From Phocaeicola_A sp045545095 (GTDB lineage Bacteria > Bacteroidota > Bacteroidia > Bacteroidales > Bacteroidaceae), in NCBI GenBank assembly GCA_045545095.1, contig JAZQAG010000033.1:1-64000 (forward strand): a stretch of 64,000 bases of DNA, in the 5' to 3' direction. The notes below the pieces were generated by a model. That model searched no databases and was not told the origin of the DNA. It worked only from the letters and a program-made list of their open reading frames with translations. Below are positions 7,992 through 16,200 of the stretch, piece by piece; within the stretch, counting starts at the first letter, position 1; every line of letters begins with the position of its first letter. Made by a program: the position numbers and the translations under genes.

Positions 7992-10900
7992 TTACTCATT
8001 TGACCAATCCATTTTGCTCATGCGAACATAAGAGGCATAGCGCTTCTTGGCCATCTCTTCACAAGCAGAGAAGAGGTCGGCAGCTTCGGTCGGATACTGC
8101 TTCATTACAGATGCGAAACGAACCTCACCCTTCAAGAAGTCTTGGAAGCCATCCCATTGAGGCTCCTTAGAGTCGAGTGAGAACGGATTCTTACCCTCAG
8201 CCTCGAGAGCGGGATTGTAACGCCACAAGTGCCAGTAACCGCATGCTACAGCAGCAGCTTCCTCAGCCTGTGCCTTACCCATACCCTTCTTCAAACCGTG
8301 GTTGATACAGGGTGCGTAAGCGATGATGATAGAAGGACCGGGATAGGCCTCTGCCTCGCGGATGGCCTTCAAGCACTGAGCCTGATCAGCACCCATAGCG
8401 ATCTGAGCTACGTAAACGTAACCGTAAGTAGTGGCAATCATACCAAGGTCTTTCTTGCGAACGCGCTTACCTGAGGCAGCAAACTTGGCGATGGCACCGA
8501 GCGGAGTTGCCTTAGATGACTGACCACCAGTGTTAGAGTAAACCTCTGTATCGAGCACGAGGATGTTCACGTCTTCACCTGAAGCAATCACGTGGTCGAG
8601 ACCGCCGTAACCGATATCGTAAGAAGCACCGTCACCACCGATAATCCACTGAGAACGCTTAACGAGGTAGTGAGACAACTCAGCCAACTTAGTGCAAGTC
8701 TCGCAACCCTTGGCGGCACCTTCTGCAATCATCGGATTCAACTTGGCAGCAGCAGCCTTAGAAGCTTCTGCATCTTCCTTACCGTCAATCCACTCCTGAG
8801 CAGCAGCCTTGAACTCGGCAGGTGTGCAATCGCAAGCGATAGCCTCTGTCAAGATAGCCTCTACGCGAGCCTTCATCTTCTTGTTGGCAAGAACCATACC
8901 GAGACCGAACTCGCAGAAGTCCTCGAACAAAGAGTTTGCCCAAGCAGGACCTTGACCCTTTTCGTTAGTAGTATAAGGAGTTGAAGGAATTGAACCTGAG
9001 TAGATAGAAGAACATCCGGTAGCGTTGGCCACGATTTCACGATCACCGAAGAGCTGAGAAATCAACTTCACGTACGGAGTTTCACCACAACCTGAGCAGG
9101 CACCTGAGAACTCGAACAAAGGAGTAGCGAACTGAGAGTTCTTCGGACTTTGCTTGATGTCAACAAGGTCTTGCTTGCACTTCACGTTCTTCACGCAGTA
9201 ATCCCAGTTAGCAGCTTCGCCGAGCTCGCCTTCCAGGGGAACCATCTTGAGGGCAGGACCGGTCTTGGGGAATCCGGGACATACGTCAACACAGTTACCG
9301 CAACCCAAGCAATCCATAACGCCTACCTGCATGCGGAACTTCATTCCCTTCATAGTGGCAGGAGCCTTCACTTCGATAGTAGCGGCGTTCAAACCGGCTG
9401 CTTCGGTTTCGTCCATAACGAACGGACGGATACAAGCGTGGGGACAAACGAAGGCACACTTGTTACACTGGATACAGTTTTCGGGTTCCCATGTAGGAAC
9501 GAAAGCTGCTACACCGCGCTTCTCGTAAGCGGCAGTACCCTGAGGCCATGTACCATCTTCGATACCCTTGAAGGCAGAAACGGGGAGCAAGTCACCATTC
9601 TGAGCATTGATAGGACGAACAACTTCGTTGATGAATGCGGGATCGTTGTTAGCCTCTTTCTCATCAGCGGGGAGGTTAGCCCAAGCAGCATCAACGGGGA
9701 GCTGCTTGTACTCGCCACCACGGTCAACGGCTGCGTAGTTCTTGTTAACGATATCTTCACCCTTCTTGCCATAAGACTTCACGATGAACTTCTTCATTTG
9801 CTCGATAGCGAGGTCAACGGGGATAACCTCGGTGATGCGGAAGAATGCACTCTGGAGGATGGTGTTTGTACGGTTGCCAAGACCGATTTCCTGAGCAATC
9901 TTAGTAGCATTGATATAGTAAACGGTGATGTTGTTTTCAGCGAAGTACTTCTTCACATTGTTAGGCAAGTTAGCAGCCAACTCGTCGCCTTCCCAGATAG
10001 TGTTCAAAAGGAAGGTACCGTTCTTCTGAAGACCACGTGTTACGTCATACATCTTCAGGTAAGCCTGTACGTGGCAAGCTACGAAGTTAGGTGTAGTTAC
10101 CAAGTATGTTGAACGGATAGGAGTGTCACCGAAACGGAGGTGAGAGCAAGTGAAACCTCCTGACTTCTTAGAGTCGTAAGAGAAGTATGCCTGGCAATGT
10201 TTGTTGGTGTTGTCACCGATAATCTTCACAGAGTTCTTGTTGGCACCTACAGTACCGTCGGCACCAAGACCGAAGAACTTGGCCTGGAACATACCTTCGC
10301 CACCCATGGCGATCTCTTCCTTCTGAGGAAGTGAAGTGAAGGTAACGTCATCAACAATACCGATAGTGAAACCGTTCTTAGGCTGGGGCAAAGCGAGGTT
10401 CTCATATACAGAAAGAATCTGTGCAGGAGTAGTATCGTTTGAACCCAAACCGTAACGACCACCCACGATAACGGGAGCATCAGCCTGTCCGTAGAAGCAC
10501 TCCTTAACATCGAGGTAAAGAGGTTCGCCGTTAGCACCGGGTTCTTTAGTACGGTCGAGAACTGCAATGCGCTTAGCAGTCTTAGGCACAGCAGCCAAGA
10601 AGTGCTTAGCAGAGAAGGGACGATAGAGGTGTACGCTTACCATACCTACCTTTTCGCCCTGAGCAGTCAGATAGTCGATAGCCTCGCGAGCTGCTTCAGT
10701 AGCAGAACCCATGAGGATGATAACGCGCTCAGCATCTTCAGCACCGTAGTAGTTGAAGAGGCCATACTTGCGACCGGTGATTTCAGAAATCTTGTCCATG
10801 TACTCTTCTACGATAGCGGGCACGTTTTCGTAGTAGTTGTTGCAAGATTCGCGATGAGCGAAGAATGTATCGGGGTTTTCGGCCATACCGCGAGCAACGG

Positions 10901-11543
10901 GCTTCTCGGGAGTGAGGGCACGGCTACGGAATTCAGCCAAAGCCTGCTGGTCAATCAGCGGAGCGAGGTCTTCGTTCTCGAGCATCTCAATCTTCTGGAT
11001 TTCATGAGAAGTACGGAAACCGTCGAAGAAGTTCAAGAAAGGAACACGGCTCTTGATAGTAGCCAAATGAGCTACACCAGCCAAGTCCATAACCTCCTGA
11101 ACTGAACCTTCGGCCAACATGGCGAATCCTGTCTGACGACAAGACATTACGTCCTGATGGTCACCGAAGATACAGAGGGCATGAGAAGCCAATGTACGAG
11201 CTGACACGTGGAATACGCAGGGAAGGAACTCACCGGCAATCTTGTACATGTTAGGGATCATCAAAAGAAGACCCTGAGATGCGGTGTAAGTTGAGGTCAA
11301 CGCACCAGCCTGAAGTGAACCGTGAACAGCACCAGCGGCACCACCTTCAGATTGCATTTCCTGTACCAACACAGTTTCGCCGAAGATGTTCTTGCGGCCC
11401 TGTGCAGCCCACTCATCTACGTATTCTGCCATAGTAGATGACGGAGTGATGGGATAGATAGCTGCTACTTCGCTGAACATATACGAGATATGAGCGGCAG
11501 CCTGGTTACCATCACACGTGATAAACTTTTTTTCTTTAGCCAT
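7992..11543 (-). CDS. nifJ: Pyruvate:ferredoxin (flavodoxin) oxidoreductase
   Basis: 1183 residues, the full length of the single-chain enzyme. It converts pyruvate and CoA to acetyl-CoA and CO2, passing electrons to ferredoxin in the anaerobic cytoplasm. The order is an N-terminal pyrimidine-binding domain (AIYPITPSSTMAEYVDEW), a CoA-binding and transketolase-like middle, two 4Fe-4S motifs near residues 690 and 742 (CIQCNKCAFVCPHAC and CLGCGNCVDVC), and the TPP domain near residue 965 (GDGASYDIGYGG). A further Cys pair occurs in FSGACSGCGETPY. Codon use is strongly biased, as expected for a highly expressed central-metabolism gene. It is a single-gene transcript bounded by a terminator. Confidence 0.97.
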   Translation of the reverse strand: MAKEKKFITCDGNQAAAHISYMFSEVAAIYPITPSSTMAEYVDEWAAQGRKNIFGETVLVQEMQSEGGAAGAVHGSLQAGALTSTYTASQGLLLMIPNMYKIAGEFLPCVFHVSARTLASHALCIFGDHQDVMSCRQTGFAMLAEGSVQEVMDLAGVAHLATIKSRVPFLNFFDGFRTSHEIQKIEMLENEDLAPLIDQQALAEFRSRALTPEKPVARGMAENPDTFFAHRESCNNYYENVPAIVEEYMDKISEITGRKYGLFNYYGAEDAERVIILMGSATEAAREAIDYLTAQGEKVGMVSVHLYRPFSAKHFLAAVPKTAKRIAVLDRTKEPGANGEPLYLDVKECFYGQADAPVIVGGRYGLGSNDTTPAQILSVYENLALPQPKNGFTIGIVDDVTFTSLPQKEEIAMGGEGMFQAKFFGLGADGTVGANKNSVKIIGDNTNKHCQAYFSYDSKKSGGFTCSHLRFGDTPIRSTYLVTTPNFVACHVQAYLKMYDVTRGLQKNGTFLLNTIWEGDELAANLPNNVKKYFAENNITVYYINATKIAQEIGLGNRTNTILQSAFFRITEVIPVDLAIEQMKKFIVKSYGKKGEDIVNKNYAAVDRGGEYKQLPVDAAWANLPADEKEANNDPAFINEVVRPINAQNGDLLPVSAFKGIEDGTWPQGTAAYEKRGVAAFVPTWEPENCIQCNKCAFVCPHACIRPFVMDETEAAGLNAATIEVKAPATMKGMKFRMQVGVMDCLGCGNCVDVCPGFPKTGPALKMVPLEGELGEAANWDYCVKNVKCKQDLVDIKQSPKNSQFATPLFEFSGACSGCGETPYVKLISQLFGDREIVANATGCSSIYSGSIPSTPYTTNEKGQGPAWANSLFEDFCEFGLGMVLANKKMKARVEAILTEAIACDCTPAEFKAAAQEWIDGKEDAEASKAAAAKLNPMIAEGAAKGCETCTKLAELSHYLVKRSQWIIGGDGASYDIGYGGLDHVIASGEDVNILVLDTEVYSNTGGQSSKATPLGAIAKFAASGKRVRKKDLGMIATTYGYVYVAQIAMGADQAQCLKAIREAEAYPGPSIIIAYAPCINHGLKKGMGKAQAEEAAAVACGYWHLWRYNPALEAEGKNPFSLDSKEPQWDGFQDFLKGEVRFASVMKQYPTEAADLFSACEEMAKKRYASYVRMSKMDWSNE

Positions 11544-11639
11544 AATCTAATATAAATTAATTAGTAATTAAGTTGTTTTTTATAATTCATTTAACTTTAA
11601 AGTATTATTCTTTTTTTAGTAGTCCTTTTTTGCTTTATG

Positions 11640-12821
11640 TCAATACAAAAAGCCAAACAACCACAAAGGAATTTGGTTTCCGTGTCCAACTTCAGCCTTA
11701 TGCTGTACATAATATATGGAAGGATTATTTTTTATCCTATAACCTTCTGTACATATTCTGAAGGGGATTCCTTCGTCCACATAAAACGAAGTACCTTTAT
11801 CGCCTTTATAGAGTTTATGGTCTTTCCACAAGTTGTTGAGGAAAAATGTTTCCAGAACATCCTGCTCTTCGACTTTTACCGGATAAATGCTATACATCAG
11901 GTTCGTATTATGCATCATAACACGAGCAGGTTTTTTAGGGAATTTATCACCTTTGCAATATACCATATTTATAAGGCGGGCATCGGCCAAGTTCTTGATA
12001 TAATTCATTACGGTAGCTCGTGATGTCTGTACATCTATGGCCAACTGGCTGATATTAGGAGCCACAGGGCCATCTACCGCCAACAAGTAGAGCAATTTCT
12101 TTATTTTAGACAGATATTTCAATTCTATCTGTTTCAACAAAAGGATGTCCACCTCTATCATCATGTTCATTGTCTTCAAAAGATTCTCTGAGAAATTTCG
12201 CTTCTCGAGGAAGAATGGATAGAAACCATGATGAAGATAGTCTTGAAAATAATCTAAAGGACGCACTTTGGGCAGTATGGTTTTGACAATATGTTCATGA
12301 TTGTTCAAAATCTCATCCAAAGTATATGAAGGGAAATCATTTCCCGTCTGCAAATTCAGGAATTCACGAAACGAGAAGCCTCGTAAATTATATGATTTGA
12401 CAATGCCATTCAGTTCTGGGTTCTCCTCTTTGAGCCGCATGACCGATGAACCTGTAAATACAATTTTCAATCTTGGATACCGGTCGTAACACAATCTGAG
12501 CTCGTGACTCCAATCCGGATGTTTGAATACCTGATCGATGAGCAGTACCCTTCCACCTCTCTTCTGGAATTCGCCTGCAAATTCGGCAATACCCATTCCT
12601 TGGAAATAGAAATTGTTCAGATTGATATATAGACACGATCTGTCAGTTCCAAATTTTTCTTTGGCGTATTGCAGGAGAAAGGTTGTTTTTCCTACGCCAC
12701 GTGTACCTTTGATACCAATCAAGCGGTCATTCCAATCTATCTCATCCATCAAATCACGACGAACAAGATTGTTACTGACATGCTCAATCAGGTAGTTATG
12801 TGTACGATAAAAGACTTCCAT
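11640..12821 (-). CDS. AAA-type ATPase with DUF4143-like C-terminus
   Basis: 393 residues. The Walker A motif GTRGVGKTT lies near residue 40 and a Walker B-like RVLLIDQ near residue 93. After it comes a sensor-like VFTGSS segment. The C-terminal part (about 230-390) contains a winged-helix-like region (SQLAIDVQTSRATVMNYI) and a nuclease-like end with VQHKAE. This is the AAA_14 plus DUF4143 architecture common in Bacteroides, whose cellular role is not established. It is AT-rich compared with nifJ and has its own strong promoter. Walker B ends in Asp-Gln rather than Asp-Glu, so hydrolysis may be slow or absent. Confidence 0.85.
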   Translation of the reverse strand: MEVFYRTHNYLIEHVSNNLVRRDLMDEIDWNDRLIGIKGTRGVGKTTFLLQYAKEKFGTDRSCLYINLNNFYFQGMGIAEFAGEFQKRGGRVLLIDQVFKHPDWSHELRLCYDRYPRLKIVFTGSSVMRLKEENPELNGIVKSYNLRGFSFREFLNLQTGNDFPSYTLDEILNNHEHIVKTILPKVRPLDYFQDYLHHGFYPFFLEKRNFSENLLKTMNMMIEVDILLLKQIELKYLSKIKKLLYLLAVDGPVAPNISQLAIDVQTSRATVMNYIKNLADARLINMVYCKGDKFPKKPARVMMHNTNLMYSIYPVKVEEQDVLETFFLNNLWKDHKLYKGDKGTSFYVDEGIPFRICTEGYRIKNNPSIYYVQHKAEVGHGNQIPLWLFGFLY

Positions 12822-12857
12822 TGCAATGTTTTAAGAAACCTCAATTTCTATTTTGGT

Positions 12858-12889
12858 GCAAAGATAACAAAGATTCTACAAAATGCAAA
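12858..12889 (-). promoter_or_regulatory. Promoter of the AAA ATPase gene
   Basis: On the minus strand: -33 TTTG (12889-12886), 19 nt spacer, -7 TATCTTTGC (12866-12858). The ATG follows 36 nt after the -7 box. Confidence 0.8.
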
Positions 12890-12919
12890 GTAGAGATAGC
12901 AAATTATTGAACTTTTTTT

Positions 12920-12928
12920 TATCTTTGC
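12920..12928 (+). promoter_or_regulatory. -7 element for the ThiD fusion gene
   Basis: TATCTTTGC fits the -7 consensus; no clear -33 TTTG is found. The ATG is 42 nt downstream. Confidence 0.55.
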
Positions 12929-12970
12929 ATCGTCTTTACTTCAAGATAAAGAAAACAGAATTAAATATCC

Positions 12971-15052
12971 ATGCCCAATACATATCTCTTCAACCCCGAT
13001 AATGACCTTGCTTTAGCCAACGGAAACGAGAACTATCTTCCTCCCCGTTCGGCTGCCCGTATGGCCTATGATTTATCCCTGCTTCCTGTATGGTGGGCCT
13101 CAGACGGGGATGCGATAATGATACCTGATTCTTCGCTCTTACATTTTTGGAGCAAGACTTTATCAAAATCTTGTAAATGGTTTGATATAAAATGGATTAC
13201 AGACAGGGAATGTTTGCCAGCCCAATCCATTCTTCCATGGGGATGGAATCCTGCTTTGGTCAAACAGTTGGCACGAAGGTTAAAGGATAAAGAGCCACTT
13301 CCTTCTCCTGCACAGATGGAACAGATTCGCCAACTTTCCGGACGTCAGACATCCATCAGCATCCTTCAAAATTTGATGAACAGATTATCTACAAATCATC
13401 CTCTTGTCGGAGAAGCAAAATTATGCACTTCACCAAACGAAATAAAAGCGGCCATTTCACTTTATCCCACTTCTTTGTTGAAAGCCCCTTGGTCGGGTAG
13501 CGGAAAAGGACTACGTCGCACGTTGGGCACATACGAGCCTCCATTTAGTGGGTGGTGCGAACGCATCATCTCCCAACAAGGTGCTGTGGTGGTGGAACCA
13601 CTATATAATAAGGTGAAAGATTTTGCCATGGAATTTTATGCCGATGGTTCAGGAGAGAATTTGAAATTTGTCGGTTATTCCTATTTTATGACCGATGCAA
13701 ATGGTGCTTACGAAGGTAATGCCTTGATGTCTGACGCTGAAATCGAGCATTTGTTGGCCGGTTACATTCCCATAAACACTTTACATACCGTCCGCGAGCA
13801 TCTGTCTGTTGCACTTTCAGAGAGGCTTTCAACGCATTATCGTGGCTATGTAGGGGTAGATATGATGATTTGCCAATCAGACTCTCACAACTCTCCCGTC
13901 AGATACCTTCTGCATCCATGCGTGGAAGTCAATCTTCGCATGAATATGGGAGTCGTTTCACATATCCTCTTCGAGCGCTATGTTGCTCCCTCTCATCAAG
14001 GACGTTTTATGGTTGAATACTATCCATCGCCGACCGAGTTGCGTCAGGCACATGAATCCCGGATATCGGCCTCTCCACTCGAGTTGTCCATGGAGGGGCG
14101 CATTCTCTCCGGATATCACCCATTGACCTCTGTCGGCCCAGAGACACAATATATTGCATGGATGGAGGTCTATCCCGAGCAAAAGGAAATGATTGAAAAA
14201 GAGAGACCATACCTCTGCCCTACTGTCCTCAGTATAGCGGGATCAGATTGTAGCGGAGGAGCCGGCATCCAAGCCGACATCAAAACCGTTTCTGCCCTGG
14301 GCGCTTATGCCGCCACGGCCATCACATCCATCACCATCCAGAATACCTACGGTGTACAGGCTTCATGCCCCATATCGCCCGACGTTGTCACCGGACAAAT
14401 AAAGGCCGTGATGGACGACCTTATGCCCAATGCCGTAAAGATTGGCATGATAGAAGACGCCGAAACCGTACGGGCCATCAGCCGGACACTGGCCGAATAT
14501 CCCGATATACCTATTATATATGACCCGGTGATGGTCTCCTCAAGCGGGCACCCACTGATGGACGAAGATGCGATAGAGGCGGTCAAGAAGGAACTTTTTC
14601 CCCTTTGCACACTCATTACGCCCAACCTTTCTGAGGCCAAGGTGTTGACGGGAAAGTCCTTTACTACCATAGACGATATGGCGGACAACATCCGTCACCT
14701 CCGACAATGGGGAGCTTATGCCATACTCCTGAAAGGCGGACATCTTGAAGGCGGAGAGATGACCGACTTGTTACTGATGCCGGATACTGACGAGCCTATA
14801 TCCTTTCAATCAGAGAAGGTGGATTCCCCCAACACTCACGGCACGGGGTGTACCCTTTCATCGGCCATTGCCGCCATTGTGGCACAAGGCTATTCTTTGC
14901 CTGATGCTATCCGTCAGGCCAAGCATTATGTCACTGAAGCCATCCGCCAAGGGGCAGACGTACAGACAGGCCACGGTCATGGTCCTTTGAATCACTTTTT
15001 TTCTCCCCTACCTTTAAAAAAGTTTTTCCCAACGGAGGAGAAAAAAGTTTGA
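12971..15052 (+). CDS. thiD: ATP-grasp-like domain fused to ThiD (HMP/HMP-P kinase)
   Basis: 693 residues in one open frame. Residues from about 416 to the end are a complete ThiD: VLSIAGSDCSGGAGIQAD at its start, a central KIGMIEDAETV, and HGTGCTLSSAIAA, whose Cys-containing loop is the catalytic anion hole. This enzyme phosphorylates hydroxymethylpyrimidine and its phosphate for thiamine synthesis. The first ~410 residues show ATP-grasp-like features: SLLKAPWSGSGKGLR as a nucleotide loop, VVVEPLYNKVKDFAMEFY, and a late CVEVNLRMNMG as a possible metal/ATP site. I do not know the substrate of that half. The two halves differ in GC (the ThiD half is richer), which suggests joining of two genes. 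The ribokinase-fold half is certain; the ATP-grasp assignment is moderate. Confidence 0.85.
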   Translation: MPNTYLFNPDNDLALANGNENYLPPRSAARMAYDLSLLPVWWASDGDAIMIPDSSLLHFWSKTLSKSCKWFDIKWITDRECLPAQSILPWGWNPALVKQLARRLKDKEPLPSPAQMEQIRQLSGRQTSISILQNLMNRLSTNHPLVGEAKLCTSPNEIKAAISLYPTSLLKAPWSGSGKGLRRTLGTYEPPFSGWCERIISQQGAVVVEPLYNKVKDFAMEFYADGSGENLKFVGYSYFMTDANGAYEGNALMSDAEIEHLLAGYIPINTLHTVREHLSVALSERLSTHYRGYVGVDMMICQSDSHNSPVRYLLHPCVEVNLRMNMGVVSHILFERYVAPSHQGRFMVEYYPSPTELRQAHESRISASPLELSMEGRILSGYHPLTSVGPETQYIAWMEVYPEQKEMIEKERPYLCPTVLSIAGSDCSGGAGIQADIKTVSALGAYAATAITSITIQNTYGVQASCPISPDVVTGQIKAVMDDLMPNAVKIGMIEDAETVRAISRTLAEYPDIPIIYDPVMVSSSGHPLMDEDAIEAVKKELFPLCTLITPNLSEAKVLTGKSFTTIDDMADNIRHLRQWGAYAILLKGGHLEGGEMTDLLLMPDTDEPISFQSEKVDSPNTHGTGCTLSSAIAAIVAQGYSLPDAIRQAKHYVTEAIRQGADVQTGHGHGPLNHFFSPLPLKKFFPTEEKKV

Positions 15053-15077
15053 GGTAAAGCACACTTTTACCTTCCTC

Positions 15078-15102
15078 TTTCATTCCCTAAAAGGGATGAA
15101 AA
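15078..15102 (+). terminator. Possible terminator or hairpin after the ThiD fusion
   Basis: TTTCAT-T-CCCT pairs with AGGGATGAAA across a two-base loop, leaving one bulged T. No T-run follows, so termination is uncertain. Confidence 0.3.
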
Positions 15103-15124
15103 TGGCGAATTTCCCATCCCGAAC

Positions 15125-15156
15125 TTTCATATCTCAATAATTATGAGTACCTTTGC
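15125..15156 (+). promoter_or_regulatory. Promoter of fabD
   Basis: -33-like TTTC at 15125-15128, 19 nt spacer, -7 TACCTTTGC at 15148-15156. The start codon is 37 nt downstream. Confidence 0.7.
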
Positions 15157-15192
15157 GCCCGATTTTCAATTTTATAAGTAAAACAAAGAAAT

Positions 15193-16080
15193 ATGAAAGC
15201 GTTTGTATTCCCCGGTCAAGGGGCCCAGTTTGTAGGCATGGGTAAAGACCTCTACGAAAACTCAGCTTTGGCTAAGGAACTGTTTGAAAAAGCAAATGAT
15301 ATCCTCGGATATCGCATTACCGATATTATGTTTGAAGGCACTGACGAAGACCTTCGTCAGACAAAGGTGACGCAACCTGCCGTATTCCTCCACTCTGTAA
15401 TTTCTGCCCTCTGCATGGGCGATGACTTCAAGCCCGAGATGACCGCCGGTCACTCTCTTGGTGAGTTCAGCGCATTGGTTGCCGCTGGTGCCCTCTCTTT
15501 CGAGGATGGTTTGAAACTCGTTTATGCTCGTGCTATGGCTATGCAGAAGGCTTGTGAGGCTCAGCCCTCAACCATGGCCGCTGTGATTGCCCTTGGCGAT
15601 GACAAGGTAGAGGAAATCTGCGATCAGGTGACTCGCGAAGGCGAAGTGGTGGTAGCCGCCAACTACAATTGCCCGGGTCAGATTGTTATCTCTGGTACTA
15701 TCGAAGGTATCAACCGTGCATGCGAACTGATGAAGGAAGCCGGTGCCAAGCGTGCTCTCCCCTTGAAGGTAGGTGGTGCTTTCCACTCTCCGCTGATGGA
15801 TCCCGCCAAAGTTGAGTTGGAAGCCGCTATCCAGGCCACCCAGTTCAACACTCCCAAGTGCCCTGTTTATCAGAATGTGGATGCACTTCCTCACACCAAC
15901 CCCGAGGAGATCAAGGCTAACCTTGTGGCCCAGCTCACCGCCTCTGTACGTTGGACACAGACAGTAAAGAATATGTTGGCCGATGGTGCCGATGACTTCA
16001 CTGAATGTGGCCCCGGAGCTGTTCTTCAGGGACTTATCAAGAAGATTGACAAAGAAGCTAATGCCCACGGCATTGCGTAA
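15193..16080 (+). CDS. fabD: Malonyl-CoA:ACP transacylase
   Basis: 295 residues. It loads malonyl groups from CoA onto acyl carrier protein to start fatty-acid elongation in the cytoplasm. The opening FPGQGAQ, the nucleophile motif GHSLGE (Ser near residue 89) and the catalytic His in GGAFHSPLM (near residue 198) are all present. Codon use is biased toward a few codons, consistent with strong expression. It has its own promoter. No other fab gene is adjacent, so it stands apart from the usual fabH-fabD-fabG cluster of many bacteria. Confidence 0.96.
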   Translation: MKAFVFPGQGAQFVGMGKDLYENSALAKELFEKANDILGYRITDIMFEGTDEDLRQTKVTQPAVFLHSVISALCMGDDFKPEMTAGHSLGEFSALVAAGALSFEDGLKLVYARAMAMQKACEAQPSTMAAVIALGDDKVEEICDQVTREGEVVVAANYNCPGQIVISGTIEGINRACELMKEAGAKRALPLKVGGAFHSPLMDPAKVELEAAIQATQFNTPKCPVYQNVDALPHTNPEEIKANLVAQLTASVRWTQTVKNMLADGADDFTECGPGAVLQGLIKKIDKEANAHGIA

Positions 16081-16093
16081 AATTTTATAGTCA

Positions 16094-16183
16094 GAACACA
16101 GAGACACGGAGACACAGAGTTTTTCTTTTGTTCATAACATCGAATTAAGAAAAAACACTCTGTGTCTTTGTGTCTCTGTGTTC
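16094..16183. repeat. Long imperfect inverted repeat of the CACAGAGACAC type
   Basis: A 27-bp arm (16094-16120) pairs with 16157-16183 with only two G-T positions. The 36-nt A/T-rich loop can extend the stem with T-rich/A-rich pairing. The arms are built of repeated CACAGAGA-like units, resembling dispersed repeats seen between genes in several bacterial genomes. It lies between fabD and the amylase, 17 bases before the amylase start, and would form a very stable RNA hairpin. Confidence 0.9.
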
Positions 16184-16200
16184 AATATAATTAAGAAAGT

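Noticed and set aside
9150..10112. 320-codon open frame on the plus strand
   Set aside because: It lies antisense within nifJ, and the strongly biased codon use of nifJ explains the absence of stops; no promoter or known domain.
12858..12970. Thiamine (TPP) riboswitch before the ThiD fusion
   Set aside because: No conserved CUGAGA and ACCUGA elements; the leader after the -7 box is only about 40 nt.
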